This document shows, piece by piece, positions 1 through 10,619 of a stretch of 64,000 nucleotides of DNA. Numbering within the stretch: position 1 is the stretch's first letter; every line of letters starts with the position of its first letter. The DNA is taken from NCBI GenBank assembly GCA_905221615.1, contig CAJNDT010003112.1, forward strand, positions 600,001 to 664,000, in the 5' to 3' direction. This DNA comes from Symbiodinium sp. CCMP2592. Taxonomy: Eukaryota; Sar; Dinophyceae; Suessiales; Symbiodiniaceae. Below the pieces are notes generated by a model, which saw only the letters and a program-made list of their open reading frames with translations, did not search any database and was not told where the DNA came from. The position numbers and the translations under genes are program-made.

Positions 1-1
1 A

Positions 2-233
2 GCCTCACAGCGTGCTTTTGCTGCCATTCTGAGCGACGAATCGGTTGTGACCTGGGGTGATGCCGAGTACGGTGGTGACAGCACTGCCGTGACGGATCAG
101 CTGAAGCATGTGCAGCAGATCCAAGCCTCTGACGGCACTTTTGCTGCCATTCGTTGTGATGGATCCATTGTGACCTGGCCCCAACTCTGGTGATGATAGC
201 GATGCCGATGAGTATGAGCTAACAACCGTGTAG
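2..233 (+). pseudogene. RCC1-like repeat protein, 3' end, frameshifted
   Basis: The first codons continue from outside the window and read as RCC1-type repeat units (AFAAILSDESVVTWGDAEYG, then DGTFAAI). They are close copies of the units in the intact gene at 38863-40365. Relative to that gene there is a net +1 shift near 176-183: the original frame meets TGA at 191-193. The shifted frame (NSGDDSDADEYELTTV) matches the intact gene's C-terminus and ends in TAG at 231-233. The downstream flank (about 234-410) also resembles the flank of the intact gene, so a whole copy including 3' non-coding sequence was duplicated. Family knowledge: RCC1-like repeats form beta-propellers, often labelled HERC/UVR8-like in dinoflagellates; no specific function can be given. 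The frameshift could also be a sequencing error. Confidence 0.75.
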
Positions 234-832
234 CAGGTCTGTTTCGCAATCTTCAAGTCGTGACAAAAAGAGGCATGGCACGAACATTTGCCACGACACT
301 GCCGAAGCCCAGGTCACAGTAGCCCGGGCGTTTCATGGTGTTTAGCCTGTTTGTTGATGTAGGTGTTGTAGTTTTGACCAGCATGTTGATAAACAGTGAT
401 GACGTCAACAGTAACAAAACGCAATATCATACTGGAGGATGTATGCCAACGACACCTTGACCAGTGCAGAGGATTTTTCTGGAACAAGATCCGGTAGCTA
501 CGGGCTCCTTTGAAACATTATGTGTCACGAGACTCATGTGTCGACTTGCATGCACTGCATCTTCAAGCTTCATTTAAACAGATGCCTTTGACAGTCACAA
601 TCTCCCGTTAAGCTTTCAGAGGCGCGGCGCAATAATGACAGTGCATTTGTGCACCTGGCCCGTGGAAATACGACTCACTGCAGCCGAATGTACTGGCTGA
701 GCCTAGTTAAAATTGCAATGTGGCCCATGCGTTCTTATGTAGTGTTTTCGTTTACGGTGCTGGAGCAGTACTGATTTGATCTTCCCGGCTTTGGTGGATG
801 CAGGTGTCCTAATTCTGTCTTTGTGATTGATA
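234..832. other. Non-coding flank shared with the second RCC1-like locus
   Basis: About 234-410 is recognisably related to 40366-40540: both contain a CACTGCCGAAG block, then GGTCACAGTA, then TTGTTGATGTAGGTG or a close variant. I see no gene in the remainder. Confidence 0.5.
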
Positions 833-933
833 CTGTTGATGGACAACATCCTGCATGACCCTAAGGACTCTAAACTATGGGAACTGTTTTATATTCCTTA
901 TAATGGGCGATGCAGGATTTTGTCCATCAACAG
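833..933. mobile_element. Inverted-repeat element, family IR-C copy 1
   Basis: About 100 bp with ends CTGTTGATGGACA and TGTCCATCAACAG that pair with each other. The core CTAAACTATGGGAA is shared with copies at 1486, 9520, 47738 and 48139. There is no coding capacity. It is best described as a MITE-like palindromic element; no transposase source is visible. Confidence 0.75.
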
Positions 934-1021
934 TAAGGATGGTAGCCCAGTGGTCCCGCAACATCTTCCTCTCTCATGCCAAGCTTCAGTTGGATTTGGG
1001 AAAGGAAGATACCCAAGGCAA

Positions 1022-1117
1022 TTACCCATAGGCTCCATAGTAGTTCCTTTTTGGGGTTCATATTTAGAATCCTATAAGGTAACCTGAAAAAGGAACTACT
1101 GTGGAGCCTCTGGGTAA
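1022..1117. mobile_element. Inverted-repeat element, family IR-D copy 1
   Basis: Starts TTACCCATAGGCTCCATAG and ends in the complement (GTGGAGCCTCTGGGTAA). The inner arms AGTAGTTCCTTTTT / AAAAAGGAACTACT are shared with copies at 18539, 24103 and 61806. Confidence 0.75.
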
Positions 1118-1485
1118 ACCCTAGCCCAGACACGTTCGTAAACCATTTTTTGCAAGAAAAGACAGTACTATACTCCCGTGGGTTTCCCAAAAGCTCAACT
1201 AATTGCAGAATACAGCAAAACCTTCAAGCCCAAACCCCAAGCCCCGTAGTTTAAATTCTAAACCCCATGTGCCCGGGAGGTCGGTGATCTACTGTCGCAG
1301 CTCAAAGCACGCCGCGAACAGGCAGCGGCGTTAGGGTCAGTTTAGGGTTTGCGGCGGTAGGGTTTTTACTTTGGGGGTATCAGGATTTAGGGCTTTCGTG
1401 CATCAAGCAGCCAGAATTTGATTTGCTCGCGTCCCAAGCCCGCCAAGACCCTAAACCCCTATAAACCCCGAAACCCTGGAACTAC

Positions 1486-1584
1486 TGTTGATGATATAAA
1501 TCCTGCATTACCCATAATAAGGAATATACCATAATTCCCATAGTTTAGGGTCCGTAAGGTAATGCAGGATTTATATCATCAACC
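1486..1584. mobile_element. Inverted-repeat element, family IR-C copy 2 (opposite orientation)
   Basis: Ends TGTTGATGATATAAATCC and GGATTTATATCATCAAC pair perfectly over 17 bases. The core reads TTCCCATAGTTTAG, so it is inverted relative to copy 1. It lies in a telomere-repeat-rich spacer. Confidence 0.8.
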
Positions 1585-1931
1585 GTAGTTTATATGGGTT
1601 AAGCTGCGGACGACGTCGTTTCGGGCCCGGGACTCTGGGTGGTCATGCTTTTTACAAACTCTTAAGGAACGTCTCCCAAGTAAAGTGAACTAAATTAGTC
1701 CAAGCCTCGATTAAACAGCAAAGCAAAGACAAAACACTCGTTAAACTCTTGGTTCAAAAATGAAAGCTAACCCTCAGTTGCTCCTTTAGGAGAGTCTCCT
1801 GAACCCATGAAACCCAAAACCCTAAACTCAAGCCTCCTATACGCAGGTTATCAAACCCTAAACCGTAATGCCTGAACCCTAATCCTGAGTCTACTTTAGG
1901 CAGGTGACCAAACCTTAAACCCTAAACTCCA

Positions 1932-4900
1932 ATGTCCCTGAAGGCAGAAGAAGCAAGCCGGTGGCGCCAGCAAGAAGGAACAGAAAGCAAAAGACAACAT
2001 GGTGAAGCCTGGAAGAACAACAACAGGTTGTCGGAGGAACAGGCTCACGAGAACAACCTGGGCGAACTCGTCCAGTGGCTTGAGGGTCACCCGGAGGCCA
2101 CGAGCGGCATGTTGTGCCAAGTCTGGGCAGGATCGTGGGACTGCGGCAGCTCCGACAGCGAAGCAGAGGGCGGTTGCCATCGCACCAAAAATAGGTTGAA
2201 TCTTCCATCCAAGGAGAACATATGGAAGATCGTCTCCAGCTTCAGCGGCGAGCTGTCGCTCTGGATGCAAAAGCTGCCCAAAAACATACACAACCAAGGG
2301 CGAACTGGGGAACATATTGCCCCTGCTGCGCTACCTCAAGGATCGTTGGCTTCGCCAGGTGATCAAACCCTAAACCCTGAACATAAACCCTAAACCCTAA
2401 ACTTAAGCCCTAAACCCTAAACTTAAACCCTAAACCCCAAACCCCCTAAATCCTAAACCTCATAAACCCTATAAACCTCAAACTCTAAATCCTATAAACC
2501 CTAAACCCTATAAATCCTAAACCTGAAAGCCTCTTAGAAGCAGGTGATCGAGTTGGTGCACTCCGGCGAGGGAGATCCCGCGGAGGTGCGGGAGCTGACC
2601 GAGGACGGGCTCGGTCTTTCCCGGAGTTCTAGGTTTTAGGGCGTTTTTTAAGTTTAGGGGGTTTAGGGTTTAGGGGTTTTAGGGTTTAGGGGTTTTGGGG
2701 TTTAGGGGTTTTGGGGGTTTATGGTTTTGGGTTTTATGGTTTTGTGTTTAGGGTTTAGGGGTTTTAGGTTTTGGGGTTTGGGGTTTAGGGGATTTAGGTT
2801 TAGGGCTTGTGGGTTTAGGAGGCGACAAAGACTTCCATGAAAGGACGGTTGGGGTTTAGGGTTTGCTTTTGGGCTTAACTTTAGGGTTCAGAGTGTGTGT
2901 CATGTGCAATATGTTGCGTATTTCGAGATTGTGTTTAGGGCTTATTGTGAGTTTAGGGTTTATAGCGGGGGTTCAGGGTTCGAGATTGTGGCGTCAGTTG
3001 CTAGGTTGTGGGATGTGGGATGTAGGAGGTAGCCAGTGGGAGAGCACCACACTTGTTGGGTTTATATCCGTTTTGGTTCCTCTGCCCTAACTCCCGAACA
3101 CCCTGAAAAGCATAGACCCAGAAGCCCTTTTGTTAGGTTTACCTGTTGAGGGAGAGAGGTTTTATCTAAGAGCCGAATTGTTGCAAAGGAACCAGCAAGG
3201 GGTAGCTCGAAGAAGGGTACCCTGCTGTTTCGGGGTTTAGGGTTTAAGCAGGATGCAGGATTCCTCCTCCGCAAGGAGGGTTTAGGGTTTGAGGGTGTCG
3301 TGTTTCTCACTGGTCAGTCTGTGGGATTTAGTCGGGCATTTGTCCAGCCTGTTCTTAACCCCGACAACACCACAACTTCCCCAAAGCCGAAATCCCACGT
3401 AGCAACAGCTACCCAAGCCCCAAGACCAATGACATGAACCCCTAGAGAACCCTAAGCCTTAAAGCCCAAGCTTAAAATGGAGGAGATCGAGCAACTCGAA
3501 GCCGTCGCGGGAGGTGGCAGCGCAGATCAGGTGCCGCCAAGCCTGTACTGTACACCCTACACCCTAGGTTTGAGCCCGACACTTAACCTGTATACTAAAC
3601 CCTAGAGCCTATGAGCCTTGAACCTAGATCCAAAACCCTATGAGCCGCTAGCTAAACCCTAAAGCCTATGATCCTAAAGTTGAGCCCTAAGTCAGTTGAT
3701 CAGAGTACTTGGCACAAGGTTCTGGGGTATATTATCCTATACTGTTAGAATCAAAAAGCTCTGCTACTTGTCAAGCCTCCTATATTTCCTAGGCTCTCCA
3801 ATTACCTTTACAAAGCTCGTTCTCAGCTGGGGATGCGTGTTTCTGGCTTTTAAGTGCAGGGTTGCAGTTTCGGGGTGTCCTCCTAGGCTTTTCCCTGGTT
3901 CTTGCTGCTAACCTTGAGAGGGTTACAGAGCTCATCTAGATGGTTTTTAGCCAGCAGAATTTGCGACTTATGGCTTCAGGCTTTGGGGTTTGGGGCTTGG
4001 GGCATTTGGGTTTGGGGACAGCACCCAGGCACAAGCTACCCGGATAACATCGGGATCTAAATTAGTGCTAGCTTGCCTTTAGGTTCCTTACCTCATTAAG
4101 TTATATCGTTTCCCGAACGCTGTTCCCACTACATTCAAGCTTTTAAACTCTATGAACTTTTTGTGGAAACGCGAAGAGGAGCCCTTGAAGCTTATGGGAA
4201 CCCTTGAAGCATATGGGAACCCTTGAAGCTTATGGGGTTTCGGGGGTCCAACCTGGTCAGGAAATCATTGACGCGCATGGATACATCCGGGCCACTGATC
4301 GGCAGGGGCATGAGAATTCTTTGGGCTGCGCTCGTAAAGGGAACTCCAGAAAGTTGGAATATGGTTTCAGGGTAGGATACCCTATAATTTCCCATAGAAG
4401 GGTTAGGATAATCATATTCCAGCTTTCTGGCTTTTACCTTATAGAATTCGCGTGAGGAATTCCGTTAACCGTAATATTTTTTAAGACTTCGCGGTGTGGG
4501 TTGCGAGTTTCGGGCATTTGGGCTTTCGGGCTCGGGGCTTTTCCAAGGAGACGTCTCAGACTGCTACTCGTTTAGGTTCCTTTCAGGAGTACTTATAGGC
4601 TTCCTTCAAGGGCTCCCGTTCAGGGGTTCCGTTTATATGGGTTTGCATTTAGATAGGGTCTAGGGTTTGGTGCTCTCTGGGGGCCCTATGAACCCCGAAG
4701 CCCCAAACCCTCAACCCTACGTGAACCGAAGGGCTCTAGAATAAGGTCAGCCCAGAACACCCAACCGTCTTGCAGAAACCCTGAACATTGAACCCAGCGC
4801 CCCAAGCCCAGATGCCCCTCACAGCCAACAACAAGCCTGCAAAGCAACCACAACATGTGTAGTCCAAATATATTTATAGATATAGATACATAGAAATGAA

Positions 4901-6837
4901 CATTTTGTATATACATATATATATATATATATATGTGTGTGGTTATATTTCGTTGCAGGAATGTGTGTGCATCTAAGTAGGTGTGTGTAATATGGTTACG
5001 TATAGATACCGCCTACGTGCATGCTGCGCCCCAGGCTATTTTGGGCCTCTCTGGTCACACTCTTACCGTGGGCTCTCTTGCTTGGCAGGAGAGTTTTTTT
5101 CAGGGCGGGATTGACGTTGTTGTTTTGGGGTTTATTGGGGATTTCGGGGGTTTAGGGTTTAGAGGTATTTGTGGTTTAGGCTTAGGGTTTAGCGCCCATA
5201 GGGTCGTGGCGAGAATCCTCCGTTCATGCGCAACATAGGACCCCTCCATAATTTCTCGCAGGATTCGTTGGGTTCCTGATTACACATACATTACAATATC
5301 CACCCAAACCCAATTCTATCCTAAACCCTAGCCCAATACTGTCCTAATCTCAGGATCAAGGCGGCCGGATCCAGGCAACCCCGCAAACTTGCTAAGAGGA
5401 CCCTAATAAATATGGTACCCTAAATAGTAGGATCCATATCATAAGGACCCCCAAAATAACGGACGCCGAATTTTCGGAAACTCTTAGAGCCCTTTAAGGT
5501 ACCCTTATAGTACCCCCTTATAGGAACCCTTTGCTAGTGGTCACTCCAGAGTCCAAACCCCTAAATCTAAACTTCAAGGCCTTAGTTCGAAACACCCTGC
5601 CCAAAGCCACCACATCCCCGTTCACCCTATACCCCCTTTATCCAGACATCCCAAAACCCCTTAATTAAGGAATATACCTTAGATCATATTGAGGATCCTA
5701 CTATAATTTAAGGTATATTCCGTAATTAAGGGATTTTGGAAGGTCTGGGCATTAACCATCGAATGTCAACCGACAAATGAACCGCAAAGGACCTGTGAGC
5801 CTCATACCCCGAACCCTGAACCCTAAACGGTTTAGGGTTTAGGGTTTAGGGTTTCCGAACCCTGAACCCTAAACTGGAAAGAAAGTCAGAGGGTCCAGAA
5901 ACACTACTATTATGGAACCCCCAAAACCATAATAGGGATGGTTGTTTAGGGCCTAATTCCATAATAGTAGGTATATGGACCCTCTGGGAAAGTCTCCCTA
6001 AACCCCAAAGCAAAAAACACTAGCGCAGGACGCGGGCAACGGCCAGCATCGGCTGGTATCCGCTGGCCAGGATTGCCCTGGCGCGGTGTCGCAAAGGGTT
6101 CGTAGGATTCTGGGTGTTGGGTTTTGGGGTTTACGGTTTAAGGTTTGGGGGCCTTAAGTCAGAATTTCAACAAGGTTTGACAAAGCTTGTGCCAAAAAGG
6201 CTTTGGAAAGCTCGGTTCTATACGTTTTCGTATGCAGAGGCCTTATAATGATTAGAGTAGGGTTTTGGTTCCGGAAGCCTTGAAGCTGCAAAGGGGCTGT
6301 ATACTTGTGCTACAAGGGTGGGGGCTTCGGGTTCGGAAGGGACCAACAGGGTCCGCAGGTTTGAAAGCAGCACCATGTACGCCGATTGCGATCAGCAGTT
6401 TATGTCGTGGTGCTGTTTTTGGCTATTAGTTGCGGTTGGTTCCAGCATGAATGATTAAGGGTTTCAGAGGATCACGGGTGAGGGTTTCTGGGGCTTTAGG
6501 ACTTTATGGCTTGAGCGAAATCCGTAGTCCCTTGAGGATTCGGGCCGTGGGGCTTTAAGCAAGCCCTTCAGGGCAGTCGAATGGTTCTATTGAAAAACCT
6601 CTGGCACCCTCAAACCCGCACACCCTAGCCCTAGCATCTTAAATCCAGAATTTCTACAGCACTGACAGCACTGCGAGTGCGCATGCTGACCTAGAAGCCT
6701 AAGCTGGAAGACTTGAAGCCGTAAAATCCGGAAGCAGACAAGAGTCGCAGGATGAGTGTGTCAACCTGTACGAGTTCACCAACGACACCGTCATGTCGGG
6801 TCTCACTCAAATGAGCCGCCAATGCTCCGCCCACTGA
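1932..6837 (+). CDS. Gene A: multi-exon gene of unknown function
   Basis: Not recognised. Exon-like blocks, in order: 1932-2358, 2544-2613, 2819-2847, 3171-about 3278 (the frame stays open to TGA at 3435), 3471-3530, 4261-4339, 5006-5088, 5202-5261, 5361-5396, 6029-6096 and 6738-6837 (stop TGA 6835-6837). Short readings are ENIWKIVSSFSGELSLW, VIELVHSGEGDPAEV, EEIEQLEAVAGGG, IIDAHGYIRATDRQG, GGDKDFHERT and the last exon ECVNLYEFTNDTVMSGLTQM. Most acceptors are AG|G. Phases agree for exons 1 to 2 to 3 and for 5202 to 5361. The first intron is almost pure CCCTAAA repeat and is bounded by the same CAGGTGATC on both sides. The first exon changes frame once at an A5 run (2280-2284). The 5' end, the internal joins and unity as one gene are inferred. 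Confidence 0.45.
2365..2540. repeat. CCCTAAA telomere-like repeats filling an intron
   Basis: Near-continuous degenerate CCCTAAA / CCCTATAAA units between the exons ending at 2358 and starting at 2544. Interstitial, not a chromosome end: coding sequence lies on both sides. Confidence 0.85.
2630..2818. repeat. TTTAGGG telomere-like repeats, opposite orientation
   Basis: Degenerate TTTAGGG / TTTTGGGG units running opposite to the block at 2365-2540, ending at the TTTAG acceptor of the exon at 2819. Confidence 0.85.
4182..4236. repeat. Three 18-bp tandem units
   Basis: The unit CCCTTGAAGCTTATGGGAA is repeated three times with one base change, just upstream of the exon at 4261. Confidence 0.7.
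4336..4436. mobile_element. Inverted-repeat element, family IR-E copy 1, abutting an exon end
   Basis: Starts AAAGGGAACTCCAGAAAG and ends CTTTCTGGCTTTTA. The arm CCAGAAAGTTGGAATATG is shared with copies at 18415, 31526, 41037 and 46824. It starts at the last codons of the exon-like block 4261-4339. Confidence 0.8.
4911..4936. repeat. TA microsatellite
   Basis: Alternating TA run followed by TGTGTG. Confidence 0.8.
5396..5483. mobile_element. Inverted-repeat element, family IR-B, degenerate, at an exon end
   Basis: Opposite orientation to the other IR-B copies: GAGGACCCTAATA at one end and TTTTCGGAAACTC at the other, with the GTACCCTAAATAGTAGGATC core. It begins at the end of the exon-like block 5361-5396. 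Confidence 0.65.
5643..5749. mobile_element. Inverted-repeat element, family IR-G copy 1
   Basis: Arms CCCTTAATTAAGGAATATAC and its complement around AGGATCCTACTATAA. Outer parts CAGACATCCCAAAA / TTTTGGAAGGTCTGG also pair. Related copies lie at 29399, 42949 and 45698. Confidence 0.8.
5811..5878. repeat. Head-to-head telomere-like repeats
   Basis: CCCTAAACGG is followed at once by GGTTTAGGG units, then CCCTGAACCC again. The two orientations meet with no spacer. Confidence 0.8.
5888..5988. mobile_element. Inverted-repeat element, single copy in window (IR-M)
   Basis: Outer arms CAGAGGGTCCA / TGGACCCTCTG and inner arms CTACTATTATGGAA / TTCCATAATAGTAG. The architecture is like the other families, but no second copy is seen here. 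Confidence 0.7.
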
Positions 6838-7061
6838 GGCTCTTGATGCAAGCTGGCTGGGGTTTCGGATTTTGGGCTTTGAGGGTTCAGGAGATCATCC
6901 CTCCTCTCCCCGGGTATAGTTTAGGGAAGGCGGTAATATTTTTTTCGGGCGAAAGTGAAAGGACACCCTTATCGCAGAGGGGGCCATTGAGGAGCTTAGG
7001 TTTTGTGTTGAGGGCACGCATCCTAAACTTTCCAGCAGGATTCTTCAGCCCTTGTAGACCT

Positions 7062-7168
7062 GAGGGGCCTAAATTACCAAGACTATTTGGGGGGGGGGGG
7101 GGGGGGTCCTTATCATATGTATCGCATAATATGCCCACCAAACCCCATCCTAATTGTTTATGGCCCTT
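7062..7168. mobile_element. Inverted-repeat element, family IR-A
   Basis: GAGGGGCCTAAATTACC at one end and TAATTGTTTATGGCCC at the other, with a G20 run inside (7088-7107), TCCTTATCATA and the AAACCCCATCC segment. IR-A is the most abundant family here: GGGGCCTTAATAACTACC ends, ATACTATTTTGGGG, TCCTTATTATAA, and a terminus like TTCTAATTATTAAGGCCCC. Confidence 0.7.
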
Positions 7169-7770
7169 TGGTACAGGTAGATAGCCCTCGCAGCGAAAGG
7201 TCTCGAGGTTTTGACACGGATCCCACCAAGGCTCCGGTAGATACCTGATAAGAACAGCAATAGCAATACGAGACCGAAGAAAGCTGATCATAGCAGTAAG
7301 AGTAATCATAGTAACAGCAAGACTGCTAATACAACAATAATACGAATATTATGTTTAATGTTCTGCTTAATACTTCTGAGAACAAGGGTAACATAATAGC
7401 GATAATGGCATTAGCAATGACCATAGCTGCAATTCTACGTAGTAGCCAATTTGAACAGTAACAACGTTAACATATGTTGGTTTAGAGGTTAGGGCCTTGC
7501 ATGGGGTCCCAGATGAAGGGTGTGGGGAGTAGACGCTTTACCGGCTCCTGCGGACTTGGGCGAAGATGGGTTAAATTGTCGCACGGTAGTTCTGAAGCCC
7601 CGAAACCCCTAAACCCTAAACTCCCAAACCCTAAACCTTAAACCGTAATATGAGATCTCGAGTTTTCTTTAAACCTCAATATGAGACCTCGAGATTTTAC
7701 AAGCTCGGCAGAGCCCACGAAGCCTTGGCTTACGTGCATCAACCATGCAGGCCACTGGGATAGTTTACTA

Positions 7771-7879
7771 TAGGGGCTGCAAAAAATACTATACTATTTT
7801 TTTTTGGGGGGGGGCTCCTTTACACGGGTCCTTTAGGGGTTACTATAAGGGATCTTCAAGGGTAGTATAATATAGGGGC
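7771..7879. mobile_element. Inverted-repeat element, family IR-A, partial
   Basis: TAGGGGCTGC, ATACTATTTTTTTTTGGGG and CTCCTTTACA can be seen. The right end is replaced by the start of the next copy at 7873. Confidence 0.5.
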
Positions 7880-7980
7880 CTTGATAATTAGCTATACTAT
7901 TTGTTTTTTTTTTCGGGGGATCCTTATTATAAGTGTAGTATAATTTGCTCAAATCCCTATTCTAGTTATGAAAGCCCCTC
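7873..7980. mobile_element. Inverted-repeat element, family IR-A
   Basis: TAGGGGCCTTGATAATTAGC, then ATACTATTTG, TCCTTATTATAAGTG, CCCTATTCTAGTTATGAAAG and GCCCCT. It follows a broken copy directly. Confidence 0.75.
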
Positions 7981-8239
7981 CACTACGTGTTCTTTCGATG
8001 AGCTTATGAAGATCCGATTTCCCCCTTTCTTCAGAGGCTTCACGCTTACATTCAAGCTTAAACCTGTAAACCCAGACCTCGGTTCAAATTTCTTCAACTC
8101 TGTCGAAGACCAAAGGTAGGTAACATTTACTTACCGTCAATGTGCAGTTGTACGATAAGAGTATACTACCCCAGAACTTCATTTCAAGTACGGAGGCCCC
8201 TGTATGAGTTGCCTGAAACCTGCTTTTTCAGAGCCTCAG

Positions 8240-8293
8240 ATGGCTGCAGATGTTGCCAGCGCTTGCGGCGAGCGGTCGCGCGTGTATCTCTAA
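8240..8293 (+). CDS. Candidate terminal exon, unknown gene
   Basis: After a CCTCAG acceptor the frame reads MAADVASACGERSRVYL and stops (TAA 8291-8293). Third positions are mostly G or C. It could be internal methionine plus stop of a last exon, or a tiny ORF; the partner exons are not identified. Confidence 0.3.
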   Translation: MAADVASACGERSRVYL

Positions 8294-8479
8294 AGTCTGA
8301 GCCTGACGATCTTAATTCCCTCCACCCAAAGGCTTACGGGACTTAAAGATTGACACTCTACACTTCAAGTCACCGTCCCCTAACCCCTAATTAGGCCCCA
8401 ACCAAAGAATCCTCTGAGCCTAAAGCCCCTAAACTCGTGTCGCCACAAGCCCCAGCCGTTCCCAAAACCTCAAAGACCC

Positions 8480-8583
8480 CTAAGGGTCCATGTACTCATA
8501 TAGTATATACATTGGCCTTAATGTAGTCCCTATATAGATACTTTGGGGCCTATGTATCTCTATATGGGTACATGGACCCTTAG
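8480..8583. mobile_element. Inverted-repeat element, family IR-F copy 1
   Basis: CTAAGGGTCCATGTACTCA and its complement TGGGTACATGGACCCTTAG, with inner ATATAGTATATACATTGGCC. Copies or relatives lie at 10620, 27413, 36935 and 46188. Confidence 0.8.
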
Positions 8584-8850
8584 GCGACCTAACTCCACAA
8601 TTTCGTCCTCATGGAAACCACGCTTAAAGTCTCTACCCTTCAATGCTCAATACCTCAACATGCCTTTGATGCAAAGGCACTGTAGCTCGGTCACCGCAGG
8701 TTCGGAGACCACCACTAGGCTTTAGGATTTCTGGGTTTAGGCTTTGGGTTTAGGGTTGCGCGGCTTCGGGTTTAGGTTCTTGTGTGGAGACAGATGCAGG
8801 GCTCTGTTGACTTAGCCAGCCTCCCCAGCCCCATCATCCCAGGTTCCTTT

Positions 8851-8943
8851 TTCAGAGTTCAGATACGGAGTTTAGCCGCCAAACTTGCTAGAAGAACACA
8901 CCATGCTTCCAGTGCCCAAGACGTCAAGCTTGAAATGGCGTAG
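8851..8943 (+). CDS. Candidate terminal exon, unknown gene
   Basis: Frame FRVQIRSLAAKLARRTHHAS continues to QDVKLEMA and TAG at 8941-8943. A TTTTTCAG acceptor precedes it. The amino-acid mix is natural, but the family is not recognised. Confidence 0.35.
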   Translation, partial: FRVQIRSLAAKLARRTHHASSAQDVKLEMA

Positions 8944-9025
8944 ACCCAGACAGCCTAACCCCAAAAAGCCCTAACCCAAAATTGCACGGTTTAGAGTGTA
9001 GGGGTCAGGATATATGGATTAGGTT

Positions 9026-9283
9026 TTAGGGTTCGGGTTCTCTTATTCCTTTAGCGGTGGTCTCTGGGTGCTGTGGGGGCATCCGAACCTGCTCTTTCGT
9101 TCGCCACTTGCGGACAAATGAAGTGCACTTGGGTGTTGAGGTCGTCAATTTTAAGACAGGGATTATGGAGGAGGGACCTTTACAAACAGACTTGACATGA
9201 TTGGCAAGTCTCAAGCCACACCGAGCTGAGTTGTCCCGGATGTTCATCAGCATTCCCATTCGATACTTTCTGGACTCCAACAT
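9026..9283 (-). CDS. Minus-strand ORF, 85 aa, possible gene fragment
   Basis: Begins with ATG at 9283 and reads MLESRKYRMGMLMNIRDNSA and later LKLTTSTPKCTSFVRKWRT. The last codons run into telomere-like sequence (EPEP), so the C-terminus is not a normal protein end. Codon use looks protein-like. It could be a decayed fragment of a larger gene; not recognised. Confidence 0.3.
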   Translation of the reverse strand: MLESRKYRMGMLMNIRDNSARCGLRLANHVKSVCKGPSSIIPVLKLTTSTPKCTSFVRKWRTKEQVRMPPQHPETTAKGIREPEP

Positions 9284-9519
9284 CTAGCTACAGTTCTCCC
9301 ATCCGCCACCTGTGAATGTGTTGGATTCTGTTAATCAGGTGATTAGTTTTCCAACAGTGCACCCTTTCCTCTTCTATTCCGGGGGTGTGAGGGGGCCCTA
9401 AACCCTATAAACCTCGAAGCCACATTTAACGGCTGAAGTTACCGTTATTGTAGTTTTAGTATTCTAGTATCATTATAGTATAGGGTATCTTTATCGTACC
9501 ATTGTAGTCTCAAATGATG

Positions 9520-9618
9520 CTGTTGATGGACAAAATCCTGCATGACCTTAAGGACCCTAAATTATGGGAATTATTGTATATTCCTTACAATGAGTAATGC
9601 AGCATTTCGACACTCCAC
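9520..9618. mobile_element. Inverted-repeat element, family IR-C copy 3
   Basis: TGTTGATGGACAAAATCCTG start, then CCTAAATTATGGGAATTATTG and GAGTAATGCAGCATTT. The right arm has diverged (TTTCGACACTCCACC), so it is degenerate. Confidence 0.65.
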
Positions 9619-10491
9619 CAACCCGGGGTTAACCCCTGTACTCGGCAGTCCTCAACTCAACCACCATGCAAGTATTCGCGGCAAACCCTAACCTCTGAAC
9701 CCTTAACCCAGACCCTAAGCCTTAAGCCCTACCTTCTAGGATGCGAGCTGGTCCCTGGAAAAAGGAGCTTAAACAAAACTACCTGCAGTCAACCTGCCCT
9801 TCAGATGATGATGTTACTTCTGATGATTTCTATTGCTTTGATTTCCAGGTCTCTCAGTGGCTTTTTTGCCTTGTCTGTGGTTTTAGGATCCAAACCTCAA
9901 GGGAGCCCTTCCAGCCAAACTTGACCTCTAGAAACATAATCTAGGGGTCGGAATCGTGTGGCTTTGTACTAATAAACTGATAGCAATGGTATTCCTTCAG
10001 GCTCCTGAATATGTAAGTATACATTGATATCCCCCAATACGACTATTCTGATTATTATACCCCTTGTCAATCCGTTGTCAGAACCCGAAGCACTCTGTCC
10101 CATGGAGAGAGGCGCAGCGGATTTTTCGGGTTGGCAATATAGTGCCCTAAATCATTCCCACTATTTGGTGACTTGTTAAGGTAATGTGGACGTCTGCTGA
10201 GGAATCAAAAACCGCTCATGCATGCAATACAGGGAGAGATGAAGCAGGTCTAATATGGTGGTCGGAAGAACGAGTTATAGTATCCCTTCGGATTCCTGAA
10301 ATTCTAACGATACGAAAACATATCCTGATATGCTTCAAACCTCAATCTAATCACCCTAAAGCCTATAAACCCTAAGTTCTGATTAGCTGGACCATCTTTA
10401 GAAGGTTCCTCCTTTGCCTTGGATTGCACACGACGCTCCGACGGCTCTCCCCAAGGTTCCAAGTCTGAGCCCAGGCCGCTCAACTGTACTC

Positions 10492-10590
10492 TAGGGGCCT
10501 CATTAATTACCTGTACTATTCTGGGGGTTCCTTATGATAACTAGAGTATAATGTACCCCCAAACCTTCTTCTAATTATGACGGCCCCTAT
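10492..10590. mobile_element. Inverted-repeat element, family IR-A
   Basis: TAGGGGCCTCATTAATTACC, TACTATTCTGGGGGTTCC and TTCTAATTATGACGGCCCCT. Nearly full length with paired ends. Confidence 0.75.
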
Positions 10591-10619
10591 ATCAGTGCCT
10601 CTTCAGTAGTTTCAATACC

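Larger units (their letters stand above)
6838..8239. other. Intergenic stretch without a convincing gene
   Basis: Holds three IR-A elements (7062, 7771, 7873), a G20 run and telomere-like units around 7600-7650. Open frames at 6887-7309 (minus) and 7901-8119 (plus) read through repeat-element sequence, and I do not support them as genes. Confidence 0.5.

Noticed and set aside
2365-2818. Chromosome end (true telomere)
   Set aside because: CCCTAAA/TTTAGGG units occur throughout in both orientations with coding exons between them, so they are interstitial.
6887-7309. 140-codon minus-strand ORF
   Set aside because: Runs through the G20 tract and an IR-A element; composition does not look coding.
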